64,000 nt of DNA, from NCBI GenBank assembly GCA_003693705.1, contig RBZT01000215.1, forward strand, positions 1 through 64,000, read 5' to 3'. The stretch is from Polymyxa betae. Its lineage: Eukaryota; Endomyxa; Phytomyxea; Plasmodiophorida; Plasmodiophoridae. Every line of letters begins with the position of its first letter. Position 1 is the stretch's first letter. Position numbers and translations under genes: made by a program. Below are positions 9,001 through 18,099 of the stretch, piece after piece. Under the pieces are notes generated by a model, which worked only from the letters and a program-made list of their open reading frames with translations, made no database searches and was not told where the DNA came from.

Positions 9001-11582
9001 CCTGCTCGATCTGCGTGACGCGCGCCGGCATCGTCTGTCGGCACAGATCGACGGCCCGCGCGTACGCGCGTCCGTCGCGATACGCCTGCAGGGCCCGGTC
9101 GGGCTGCGCCAGCTGCCGCAGGAAATCGCCGGCCGGTTCGTACTGGCCCCGGGCGAGCAGCGACTGGACGACGTCCTCGACCAGCGCATTGTCGTGAGCC
9201 AGACCCTGGGTCTTGATGAGATCGGCGGCCCGCGGACCAGCACCACCCCGGACGTAGAGGCGGACGGCGCCGACGTAGTCGCCGTCACGTTCGCGGAGTT
9301 CGCCGGCCCGGACTTCCTGTCCGGATGCGAGCAGGGCGGCGAGATGGCGCTCCCGTAATGATTGGAGATGATCATGACCCCGTGATTCAGCTATAGCTAT
9401 AGCTGAATCCCATTTCTGTACCTGAACATACATATTGATAGCATCATCAACACGACCAGAGCTAAGTAATAGAGCTTCAGCCTGACGGAAATTGCCGCAT
9501 AATAGAGCGAGACGAGCACGAACAACCGATTGATGATGATCACCTGTCTCGATCGTATCACGGAGAAATGCAGCTCGAGCGGCATCGCCCAATGCCACAA
9601 AACATCGCTCCGCTACATACAGATTGCCATCATCCAGAGCCAGCTGAGACAGACGCGACCACATCGACTCGTTGGCGGCATCGTCGCCGAGCTGCTCCAG
9701 GGCCAGGACGACGGGTTCGTACTGGCCCGACTCGAGGGCGGCAACGAACGAGATCTGGGTCTCGTCGAGGTCGAGGGCGGCGCCGTCGTCGAAGACGACG
9801 CGAGTGCGGCCGCGGCCTCGTTCCATCTGGGCCACGTCCGTGGACCGTGGCGGCAGAGCAAGTACGACGGACTGATCGACCTGCGCGATACTGTACCAGA
9901 CCAGGAGCGAGGTCCGTGTCTGGGCCACGACCACGTCGGTGCCGGGGACCCATTGCGCGTACGACACGAACGGGGCCAGTAGGGTGCGGCGCTGGCCCGC
10001 CACGGAGTACAGATGCAGGGCATGGCGTGCGTCACGGAACAGCAGCAGACGTCCGGAGGCGTTCAGCTCGAGCCAGTCGAGGTCGGTATCGTGTGCCAGT
10101 GATGACTGTGTGGCACCGGTCCGCAGGTCCAGTACGACGACGGTCTGACGATCCAAGAGGTAGGCGATGGAGCGTGATGCCGAGACAGACACCAATGCAG
10201 GCGACATAAACTCCGTCCGGCACGAACCGATCACATCATCATGGCCGAGTTCAATCTGTGCAAACGAAACCCTAAACCCTAAAACCCTAAAACTCTACAC
10301 ATGGTGAGCGTACCGCAGACAGTTCCCCGGCGGAATACAGCAGGGCCAAATCCGGCGATGGGAACATGACCCGGGGCTTGACTGCGCTGCCGTACCGGAC
10401 CTCGCTGGTCTTGTCCGTGACCAGGTCGGCGATAATGACGGAGGCCGCGGTCCTGGCGATCACGAACCTATCTTGAACGATGTCCACGGTCTGAATCTCA
10501 AGTCCGAGGCCGGACGATACCGCCACGGACCTGGCATCGGCAACCAACCCTCCGACCACCATCGAGCTCGGACTTGTGAACGTCACCTGAAACGTGTTCC
10601 GGATCAGGAAACGTTTCAAACAGGCGTCGTACAGGTCGATCGCGCCAGTCATGGATCCGGTCGTTAGACGCGATCCGTCCGGACGAAATGCAAGTGCCGT
10701 GACGGCCCCGAGACCGGGCACGAGGGTCGTACCGACCCTCGTCCAACGATCCTCATACGCAAACAGCGCGAATCCATCCCAGCTGCCGACGACGGCGACT
10801 TTGCCGCTCGGCGAAAACGCCGCCGCCGTCATCTCACGCTGTTCGTCGAGCTTGAATCGGGCCAGTACGTCGCCGCCGCTGGCCGACAGAAACAGGACGG
10901 CGCCGGAGTCGGTGCCGGCCGCGATCATGGCACCGGCGGCGCCCCAGGCCAGCGCATAGGCCGCGAACGTCAGACGGGCCGTGGCGGCTTTCGACGCAGG
11001 CCGTGCGGCGTCCGGGAACGTGTAACGATAGATGGCGCCATCCGCATGGGCACTGGCCAACGAATGTCCGTCGGGGCCAGCACACAGGGCCACGACACCG
11101 GCCTCGGACTCGTACAGGTTCGCGGTCTTGTTCGTCCGCAACAGTCCGACACGGACTCGGCCGTCGCCCGTCCCGAACACGACCTCGTCCGGTCGCTTCG
11201 CGGGCCAGCATAGGGCCGAGACCGGCGCCCCGGACTTGCCCGCCGCGAACTTATTACAGACGGACTTTCGATCGTCCCAATTGGCACCCAGCTGATAGAC
11301 GTAGACGACGCCGTCGGTTTGTGCGACGGCGAGCCGGGCGGAGTCCGGGGCGAACACGACGCCGCGAACGACGAACTCGCGCGCGCCGCCTTTCGCCGCC
11401 GGTTTCAGGGCGAATCGGTCGCGCTGGACCCCGTTCCCATCGAACACGACGATCTGTCGTTCGGCTGTAGCTGCTACTAAACGTTGTCCATTTGGTGACC
11501 AAGCTAGATCGGCGATCTTCCCGGGCAGATCGCTCTCGCCTTCGACCGCCTCACGAATCGTCTTCACATAACGCAGCTGCAT
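6014..11582 (-). CDS. IFT172: Intraflagellar transport protein 172 (IFT-B complex)
   Basis: The full-length gene reads from 11582 to the stop at 6014. IFT172 is a peripheral IFT-B subunit needed for assembly and turnaround of cilia and flagella. The N terminus (MQLRYVKTIREAVEG.., IADLAWSPNGQRLV, FAPDSARLAVAQTDGVVYVY) is the WD40 region. ELGHDDVIGSCRTEFMSPAL, LDWLELNASGRLLLFRD and AQWVPGTDVVVAQTR match the second propeller. A long TPR-like helical repeat region follows (CFVALGDAARAAFL, YLMKIGKWREVVDMYRQRG, YAMALEDEGQFDQAEAEFL). The C terminus carries ALYKAGRACQSVDWGNMAF, IDNSDFLETDIP, a CxxC..CxxC-like segment and TGYPVLETSKVECG. At least eight introns are seen: 10256-10298, 8401-8461, a longer one near 8118-8265, one near 7930-7980, 7638-7682, about 6654-6703, and two near the 3' end. 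Two of them consist largely of telomere repeats. DCP2 follows upstream in the same orientation. Confidence 0.96.
7638..7682 (-). repeat. Telomere-repeat intron in IFT172 (G-rich in sense)
   Basis: A 45-nt phase-0 intron between codons for NRDL and AAAESLYL. Within the intron the sense strand contains AGGGTTCTAGGGTTTAGGGT, i.e. about three plant-type telomere units; the plus strand shows AAACCCTAAACCCTAGAACC at 7644-7663. The exons on both sides match the IFT172 family across the junction, so the splice is well supported. Confidence 0.88.
8401..8461 (-). repeat. IFT172 intron with telomere-like core (C-rich in sense)
   Basis: A 61-nt intron (GTATGAG..GTGTGAAG) between ATMAKE and ALRDGKLGDAEAYL. 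The sense strand contains CCCTAAAACCCT, two imperfect telomere units in the opposite orientation from the 7638 and 10256 introns. The match is short, so a chance origin is possible. Confidence 0.55.
10256..10298 (-). repeat. Telomere-repeat intron in IFT172 (G-rich in sense)
   Basis: A 43-nt intron between VRSPC and IELGHDDVIGS. The sense strand is GTAGAGTTTTAGGGTTTTAG followed by further GGGTTTAGGGTTT and a CACAG acceptor, so more than half of the intron is telomere repeat with both TTTTAGGG and TTTAGGG units. Family-conserved sequence flanks both sides. Confidence 0.9.
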
Positions 11583-11691
11583 GCTGCTCTATACCATACA
11601 ACAACAACAACAGTCACTGTGACGTACTGGCCTCGGGGCTATACGGGCGGAGAAAACGAAGCAATCGGTGGTATCGCGCAGCTGCTGTATT

Positions 11692-12807
11692 TTAAGCCTG
11701 GAAGAAATGCGACATGATGCCGGCGTCGTCCAGATCGAAGCTGAGCAGGGCGTTGCGTGTACCGGGCCGTGCTGAGGCGGCGTCCCCGCAGGCCGGCATC
11801 AACGGGAACGCCGGCCGGAGAGCGTCGTCGTCTGGCGGCGGCTGCTTTTTCAACGTCTCCGTGGCCTGCTGCCACTGCACCGTACCGGCCATGGCGCTGC
11901 GATCCGCCATCAGCGCCGCGAGCTCGTTCGGATCGCAGATCGGCGACGATTCGACTCCGAACCGACGCGCGTTGACGGCGAACATCTCTTCAGCTGGCCA
12001 CGCCGAATACTCGCAGCCGAACGTATCCATGACGCTCTTCGAATTTCGTGGTGGTTTCGGCGCCGCGATTCTCTTCTTTCGCGTCTTATCAGAAGGGACG
12101 GATTTGTTCGACAGATGACCATGACGGGCGATCCACGCCTTGAGCTTGTAGAGGAACGGCGAGACGCTCCAGAAACGAGAATGATCCGAGTGATCGAGGA
12201 CGTCGATCTCGAACCATCGAATATCGGCGATCTCTTTCCGGGTCTGCGTCGAGAACGCCGTCTCGAGGGGCACGTTCGGCGCCAGATACAGATTGGTGGA
12301 TTTGCCTTTGACGACGGCTTGTAAGACGTGACGATCAGAGACGAGCGCGGAGATATCGAAGCCGGTCTCTTCGAGGACTTCGCGAACAGCACAGTCGATA
12401 TGGAGCTCGCCCTGATTGATCTTCCCCTTCGGAAACGTCCACGATCGACTATTGTAGCCTTTGACGAGGACGCACGACGACATGGTCTCGTCAAGGAGGA
12501 TGGCGCCACAGACCGGGACCTTGCCGAGATATTCGCGAAATTGGGTGAAATATTGCTCGAAATTTGGAACGTGAGGACGCAGGGCGGCCGATTGCTCGAA
12601 TAAACTAAGACAGAAATCACGAAAGGAGAACTTCGGGAGGTTCAGATGCGGATGGGGTTCGCGATAGAAATCGTCATAGAACCACCAGGCCTGCTCGAGC
12701 TGAAAAAATAAACGCTCGAAGGAATCGAGTTCCTCTTTGGGCAGGTTCAGGAAAAACCGCGATGATAAATCGTCCAGGGCGACGGCCAGGTGTCGGGAGA
12801 CGGCCAT
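11692..12807 (-). CDS. DCP2: mRNA-decapping enzyme subunit DCP2 (Nudix hydrolase)
   Basis: A single-exon gene of 371 residues starting MAVSRHLAVALDDLSSRFFL. DCP2 removes the m7GDP cap from mRNA in cytoplasmic decay complexes. The N-terminal regulatory domain (Box A) is recognisable in LNLPKEELDSFERLFFQLEQ and AWWFYDDFYRE. The Nudix fold follows (VPVCGAILLDETMSSCVLVK, WTFPKGKINQGE), and the Nudix box is intact at about residues 150-172: G-K-I-N..GE..CAVREVLEETGFDI with the REVLEE metal-binding glutamates. Box B lies around FEIDVLDHSDHSRFWSV. The C-terminal part is disordered and Lys/Pro/Ala rich, ending in an acidic/hydrophobic ALLSFDLDDAGIMSHFF that could be a short interaction motif. It lies about 110 bp upstream of the IFT172 start on the same strand. 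Confidence 0.95.
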   Translation of the reverse strand: MAVSRHLAVALDDLSSRFFLNLPKEELDSFERLFFQLEQAWWFYDDFYREPHPHLNLPKFSFRDFCLSLFEQSAALRPHVPNFEQYFTQFREYLGKVPVCGAILLDETMSSCVLVKGYNSRSWTFPKGKINQGELHIDCAVREVLEETGFDISALVSDRHVLQAVVKGKSTNLYLAPNVPLETAFSTQTRKEIADIRWFEIDVLDHSDHSRFWSVSPFLYKLKAWIARHGHLSNKSVPSDKTRKKRIAAPKPPRNSKSVMDTFGCEYSAWPAEEMFAVNARRFGVESSPICDPNELAALMADRSAMAGTVQWQQATETLKKQPPPDDDALRPAFPLMPACGDAASARPGTRNALLSFDLDDAGIMSHFFQA

Positions 12808-13029
12808 GCTTGAGGGCTGGAGCAGGACTGGGCGAGAGACGCGACGGGCGGCGGGCGTTCGGGGGCGCGCACGCTCGGCTTGGTCCGATCGGAGAAGGGC
12901 AGGATTGATATCTGCCAGATTTTCGAAGCGTTCAATGAGGACACTTTTCGATCAATCGAGGGGTTAAGAGAAACGAAATCGCACTTTTCTGAAGCGCGCG
13001 TTGGTGAATCGCACTGTGGGTTCGAGCAG

Positions 13030-13206
13030 AGAGCCGCCCCGTCCCAGTGGCGCAGATTCCAAACACAGTGGCGCAGTTTCGAAACTCAGGGAGCGCAATT
13101 CTCAAACAGCGATGTTCAACAACATGAGAAAACGCAAAGTTTCATTTAGACGTACGCAGTGTTTGATATTCTCGATCACAACTCGATCTTGCCAGTGGCG
13201 CACATT
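13030..13206. promoter_or_regulatory. Short repeated motif CAGTGGCGCA upstream of DCP2
   Basis: The intergenic stretch between the AAA ATPase stop (13299) and the DCP2 start (12807) contains three close copies of CAGTGGCGCA (near 13043, 13064 and 13194), plus the related AGGGAGCGCAATT. It is upstream of DCP2 on the minus strand and may be part of its promoter. The function is an inference from position and repetition only. Confidence 0.35.
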
Positions 13207-13298
13207 TGTTGAGGAGTTTTTTTGAAAAAAACCGCGAAAAGCAGTTTCTGCGTCCTTGCAGATCTGGACGACCCGACGATCTTCGAATCTGGATGAAT

Positions 13299-15226
13299 TC
13301 ATCGGAGGTTCGGAACGCCACGAAAGTCGTCATTGGTGACGACGGCGGCCTGCAGATCGCGCCTTAACGCATTCATGCCCGCCTCGATACAAATCCCTTG
13401 AAGATCAGCACCCGAATATCCCGACGTCCTGATCGCGATCTCGTTCAGATCGACATCGTCGGCGATCGGCATCGTCTGGCAGTACGCCCGCAGGATCGCT
13501 CGCCGGCCATCGCGATCGGGCAGGCCGAGTTCGATCTGCTCGTCGAACCGACCCGGGCGCAGAATCGCCTCGTCCATTCGTTCCCGGAACGACGTCGTCC
13601 CGATCACGAAGACGAGCGGCGCCTCGGGCGCCCGCGACGTCACTCCATCCAGCTCCGTCAACAAACAGCTCAGAACGCGATCGTACGTCTGGCTGCGGTC
13701 GCGATCCCGACGCGGCGCCAGCGTCTCGACCTGGTCCAGTACGACGACGACGGGCGCCAGCGCCCGCGCCTTCTGGAACAGGTCGCGAATCGCCTTCTCC
13801 GATTCGCCCACGACGGCGGAGATCAGATCGCAGCCGCGCGCCTCGACGACGGCGGCTAAAGTCCGAATATCAGTAATACAGCCCCATTGATGACAGCGAT
13901 TGGTTCACCATTGGCTTCGGCGGCGATGCCCAGCGCCACGGTCGTCTTCCCGACGCCCGATGGGCCGAATAGCAGGACGCCGCGCGGCGGTCGAATGCCC
14001 AGACGACGATACGATCGCGGGTTCTGTAATGGCGTAATGATCACGGAACGAATTCGGGCGAGGGCGTCATCGATGTCGGCCAATGTTGATAGAGGACGCG
14101 AAGGTCGGGAAGGACGTAGACGATCGTCGAGACAGGACGGGCGGATCCGATCTGCAGCACGATCCAGATCGTCGTCTCGCACAACGACGTCGTCGCGGCC
14201 CAGCGCCATCAACGCCGCCTCCGTGCATAATCGCTGCAGATCGCTGCGAGCGAATCCGTGCGCTTTGTCCGCGACCCGACCCAGGGCGTACTGGTCGCCG
14301 TCCATCATCGACGCCAGGACGGCGCGACGTCCATCGCGGTCCAGGTTTCGGAGCGGGACGACGTGATCCAGACGCAGGCTGCGACGAAGCGACGCCGGCA
14401 GCGACGACGCCGCCGCCTCGCTGGGCGCCAGAACGACGACGACGCTGTCGCTCCGGAGCTGGAGGTCGTCGAGACGCTGCTCGAGGCGGATTCGGAGCCG
14501 CTCGCCCTGCCCCGAATTCTGCAGCAGATGGAGGTCGCGAACGACGACAATCGCGGGGGCAGCACGACGCGCGCGGTCGAAGGCGGCCTCGAGGCGGCGC
14601 TCGGCCCGGCCGCGTTCGGCGCTGAACAGGTCGGCGATCGCGATCGAATCAACCGGCAGACCCGAATGACGCGCGACCCGATCCACGAACGGGTCGGCGT
14701 CCGATCCGGTCACGACAACGCCGACGCAGGCGCGCTGCGCGTACTGGCCCGCGATCAGATCGAGAAGCTGGACGACGGCGGCCTCCTGCTCCGGGTATTC
14801 GTGGACGACGGCGTCGTACCAATGATGTCGTTGATTGAGAGAACGGCGTTGATGGGTGTTGGCGGCGATCTCGACGATGGTGTCGATGGCGATGCGTTTC
14901 GGGTCGGAGAAGGTCGTGGCGGAATCGACGGCGACGATCTCGAGCTGGGCGTCCAGGGCGCCGTTCCACGGGACGATCAGCGACGTCTCCGGGACGGCGA
15001 TCGATTCGGCCAGGAGACAGGCTAACGTGCCCGGATCGAGCAGCGCGAGCAGATCGGCGAAGGTGTCGTCGCGGGCGCGAATCGTGACGTTCTGGGCGCA
15101 GGCGAGCTTGGAGACGTCGGAGGTGATGATCGTGTCTGAGAGGATGGTGTCACGCTGCATGGCCGTCTGAACGATTTCATGCCGCCTGATAATGAGATCG
15201 CCAGCTTGGCATTTTCTGGTCGTCAT
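13299..15226 (-). CDS. AFG2/SPATA5-like type II AAA ATPase with degenerate active sites
   Basis: Two exon blocks (15226-about 13870 and about 13850-13299) around one short, unresolved intron form a two-ring AAA protein of roughly 630 residues. D1 is degenerate: no P-loop is found where GVVVTGSDADPF stands, and the Walker B is IVVVRDLHLL without the Glu. D2 has a good Walker A (GPSGVGKTTVA), the VGESEKAIRDLFQKA stretch, a Walker B reading VVVVLDQVETLAP (Asp-Gln instead of Asp-Glu), ILRPGRFDEQIELGLPDRDG and a winged C-terminal DVDLNEIAIRTSGYSGADL. The end MPIADDVDL..ALRRDLQAAVV most resembles AFG2/SPATA5 (ribosome assembly), though PEX1/PEX6 cannot be excluded. Frame remains open to 15334, but that extension is encoded by the hairpin repeats, so the ATG at 15226 is preferred. 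Confidence 0.75.
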
Positions 15227-15274
15227 CGCGTGCCAGAAATCGCCGATCGGACAGGCGGCGGATCGCAGTGATCG

Positions 15275-15430
15275 GGAAGGCTTTGCGTGACGGCGCAAAA
15301 AATGTTTTAAAGAATGTTTTGCGGGACGGCGCAAAAAACAATACTAAGTTTTTAAAGAAGGCTTTGCGCGACGGCGCATTAAAAAGAATGTTTTTAAAAA
15401 AGGCTTTGCGTGACTGCGTAAAAAAATGTG
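15275..15430. repeat. Four-copy degenerate repeat of TTTGCG(N6)CGCAAA hairpins
   Basis: Four units begin near 15280, 15318, 15361 and 15403 with the core GGCTTTGCGTGACGGCGCAA, each followed by an A/T-rich TTTTTAAAG-like spacer. In units 1 and 2 the arms TTTGCG/CGCAAA (or TTTTGCG/CGCAAAA) are inverted repeats around a TGACGG or GGACGG loop; units 3 and 4 are eroded (CGCATT, GCGTAA). The array covers the upstream side of the AAA ATPase start, so it may be promoter or 5' leader sequence. Confidence 0.75.
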
Positions 15431-15778
15431 TTTAATAATAGCTGTGGCGATTGTTCAGGAGTACCGTATTCGATTGATTTGAAAGCGAGGCCAGTCTACC
15501 TTAGTAAGATGTTGTTCTGGCCTGTTCTGGTTCCTCTCGGTACCGGCTGGACATAGCCCATGTCCGGAATCGTGATTATATAGATCCGGAGCTCCTACAG
15601 CAAAGTCGTTTAAAAAGTCACGAATGCAATCAGATGATTGGAAACGCCATGCCTGTTTACGCTCGGTAAAAAACATACTTTGAATTTCGGCGGCTAGGGT
15701 TAGGGTTTATCATCATGTTATGCAACAAACACAGTCACTCACAGAACCGTTTCATGATACTGTGATGTTTGTATCAAT
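15431..15778. promoter_or_regulatory. Intergenic region with telo-box upstream of TPGS2
   Basis: Divergent promoter space between the AAA ATPase (minus) and TPGS2 (plus). It contains CTAGGGTTAGGGTTT near 15692-15706, about 75 bp before the TPGS2 ATG. In land plants AAACCCTA (telo-box) is an established promoter element of growth-related genes; here the same role is only inferred. Confidence 0.4.
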
Positions 15779-17003
15779 ATGCCAACAACATTCGAACAGA
15801 TCTCGCTGTCGTTGATTGCGTTTCTCGAGATCCGCAAAGGCATCTGCAATATCGAATACGCTGCCAAACCCAAAGCTACCGAAGGTCGGTCGATCGTCGT
15901 CCGAACAATCGCAATCTGAGACATTCCATTCCTAGTCGAACTGAACCGATGGCACGACGCCAATCGACCTTATCGTCTTCCTACCGACATCCAGAACTTT
16001 TATTTGATGCAGAACGGGCTGCTTTTACGCTGGCGAATGCGATACAACGGTGCGATTCGAAACCAGCTTCGAACGCCTCGTCTGAGACCCGATTTTAGGC
16101 GATCTGCTGCCATTAGGCTGTCTCAATATCAACCCGATCGTGAACATCGAGCAGCGTCACATTCAAGACGCCGTCTTTCTGAACGCTGAACGACGTCCGG
16201 TCCCGATGAAGGCGGCGTTCGATCTCGATCATCTCTGCTTAGATGGCCGAGTCGTTCTCGCCTTTGCCAAAGGCAACGCCTTTTATCGCCTCGCCATCAT
16301 GTCTCTAATTCGTTGCAGAATCCGATGCTTCTGGCGTCTATTTCCAAGACCTTTCCTGCACCTATTTCTTCGTCTGCGAATCGTTCACAGCGTATCTGAG
16401 ATTGCTGTTCCTGCATATCGGCCTACCACGATGGCAATATGCATTCACGAACAGCGGCCTGCCACAATCCTCCATACAATGGTTTCGCTTATTGGTACGA
16501 ACCGATGGCCGATTGCTGGCGATTCTAACACGAGATGATGCTGCAGATTCCTCGAAGGCTGCAACTCGATCTACAATTGATGGAGGTCGGCGTCCTTATC
16601 GATAATTTAAACCGAAATCTAAACGTTCTGCAGAACGATAAAGTCGAGAAACAGAGAGAGAATCCAGCTCGTTCGATCACCATCGATCTTGATAAAATCG
16701 AGAAGAACGCCAGGTCGGTGTCTAGCGCTCGCAATGGAGCAACAACGTTTGAACGATTTCAGGCTGGTTCGAGCACGTGATGCGAGCAAGAAGAAGAATA
16801 AGAAGAGCACGTCGGATCTGCCATCAGCAGCATTCAGCGATTCCGGACAGCAACAACGCCTCGCAAGGCCGGGTTCAGCACCGAGTCGCCGACCCAATCC
16901 TCCTGGACAAGCGATGCCGGCAGCATCGTCGCAACTGCAGACGAGGGCGCTGGTTCGGCCGGAGACGGGCGTTCGACGACAGATTCGAGGCTCGTTCGGT
17001 TGA
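15779..17003 (+). CDS. TPGS2: Tubulin polyglutamylase complex subunit 2 (TPGS2)
   Basis: A Knr4/Smi1-like fold protein of the tubulin polyglutamylase complex that modifies axonemal and cytoplasmic tubulin. Spliced exons give CNIEYAAKPKATE, LPTDIQNFYLMQNGLLLRW, GDLLPLGCLNINPIVNIEQ, AAFDLDHLCLDGRVVLAFAK, ESFTAYLRLLFLHIGLPRWQ, YAFTNSGLPQSSIQWFRLL. Family hallmarks are FYLM.(D/N)G, PLG...IN and FTAY.RLL..H.GLP.WQYAF. Introns are supported after KATE, after RYNG, at 16273-16318 (a GC-AG intron), about 16493-16541 and near 16710-16764. The C terminus is basic, Lys-rich (ASKKKNKKST) and Pro/Gln-rich, as in animal TPGS2. The start MPTTFEQISLSLIAFLEI is the first in-frame ATG. It sits only about 4 kb from the IFT172 start. 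Confidence 0.88.
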
Positions 17004-17105
17004 AACGACGAATAAACACGCCACGTTCATTGAACGACATTTCAGGATTCCAATTTGTCGTTCGAAGAGCTCGACCACCTCTATGATCGTTATCCTGAGA
17101 TCGGC

Positions 17106-17311
17106 AGGCATTGGGTCGGTATAACCCCCCCCCCCCTCCATTGACGAAGACGATCACCACGACTATTGATCTTCATCCTCTAATCACTGCCGGTGCGAGT
17201 GAAGTCGTCATTGGCGTCTGTTTCGGGATCATGGCGGCCATCGTGTTCGTCGCTGGTTATTACCTGTTTTGCAGACCTCGTGGTGCAGCTCCTGTTGGTC
17301 CTCCAGCATAG
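17106..17311 (+). CDS. Possible small single-pass membrane protein at a C12 tract
   Basis: After a run of twelve C residues (17125-17136) an ORF continues LTKTITTTIDLHPLITAG, then one hydrophobic helix (VVIGVCFGIMAAIVFVAGYYLF) and a short CRPRG/Pro tail. No ATG starts it in frame. An upstream segment in another frame (SNLSFEELDHLYDRYPEIGR, 17046-17105) would continue into it if the C tract were one or two bases different. Either an unrecognised exon or a length error/variation in the homopolymer is involved. No family is recognised. Confidence 0.35.
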
Positions 17312-17736
17312 AATTGCAGCCCACACATCTCCATATTATCATCGCGTCTATGTTCCAAATCGTCATACAAAACTTTTCAGTTCGATTTGAACAATGCTAG
17401 CAACTATGTATAGCTTGGAATCCGCCTTCTATTGAGAATTGAGATTTGTTCGTTGCATATTGTGTAGAGTCGTTCATTCATTTATTGTTGATTTCCAGTA
17501 AACCACGAGGCAATGATCACAGGGTCCTGCACGGATTCCAGAAGAATACCGAAGATCACAATCTAATTTCATTCAAGGCCAAATGAAGTTTGCGAAATCA
17601 TGCTCGAATTAACAGCCTGTTTTAGAGTTTTCTTCATCAATGTGGCTTCAATATCAATTAGGGTTTCTCAACTGTGCATTGTACTGTAGTGAGTGAGCCC
17701 CTCATGTAACGAGATTAGAGCTCCTTTTGACATGAG

Positions 17737-17798
<62 letters not shown>

Positions 17799-17814
17799 AG
17801 AGGGAGAGAGAGCC
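17312..17814. other. Intergenic, with GA microsatellite
   Basis: No coding potential is seen. Positions 17733-17812 are a purine tract made of GAAA units followed by about 20 GA dinucleotides. A single telomere-like AATTAGGGTTTC lies at about 17656-17667. Confidence 0.7.
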
Positions 17815-18099
17815 TTGACCTCATTCTGTAAACAGACAGCTTCCGTTGACATCGACGAAGCTGTCGCTGGGTGCGGCCGAACTATCCCGATCAGAGGACC
17901 GCCTGCTTACCCGAACCGCCCAGGCTGGCGTCCTGCGCTTCTGCTCTCTAGTACCTTACATTCTCGAATTGCCAGAAAGGATGGTGATAGTCTGTTGGGC
18001 GGAGGTTGTATGGCGAACAAATGTGTGGACAAAACCCACCCAAAATTATTCGGTCGCCCAGAAAGCGTCTTTGTTTTCTTGTAACGCTGCGAATTCGCC

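Noticed and set aside
8204-9358. 384-codon plus-strand ORF opposite IFT172
   Set aside because: High GC content removes stops from antisense frames here. The minus strand matches IFT172 throughout, so the long plus ORF is a by-product.
7638-10298. Telomere repeats taken as a chromosome end or assembly join
   Set aside because: Each block is only two to four units, lies inside genes whose protein sequence continues on both sides, and occurs in both orientations. A true telomere would be long, terminal and of one polarity.
14083-15025. Long plus-strand ORFs opposite the AAA ATPase
   Set aside because: They are Arg/Asp-rich antisense frames of a GC-rich gene; none has domain content.
13299-15226. 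Assignment of the AAA ATPase as PEX1 or PEX6
   Set aside because: The degenerate D1 would fit a peroxin, but the C-terminal MPIADDVDL..GYSGADL..ALRRDLQA stretch reads more like AFG2/SPATA5. The N-terminal domain gives no support for a peroxin, so the looser AFG2-like name was kept.
15227-15334. N-terminal extension of the AAA ATPase to the first ATG
   Set aside because: These 36 codons are the hairpin repeat DNA translated, with repeated FLRRHAKPS-like sequence, so the later ATG at 15226 is the better start.
17733-17812. GA-rich tract as a splice or coding feature
   Set aside because: It is a simple GAAA/GA microsatellite in intergenic DNA; no reading frame or splice continuity runs through it.
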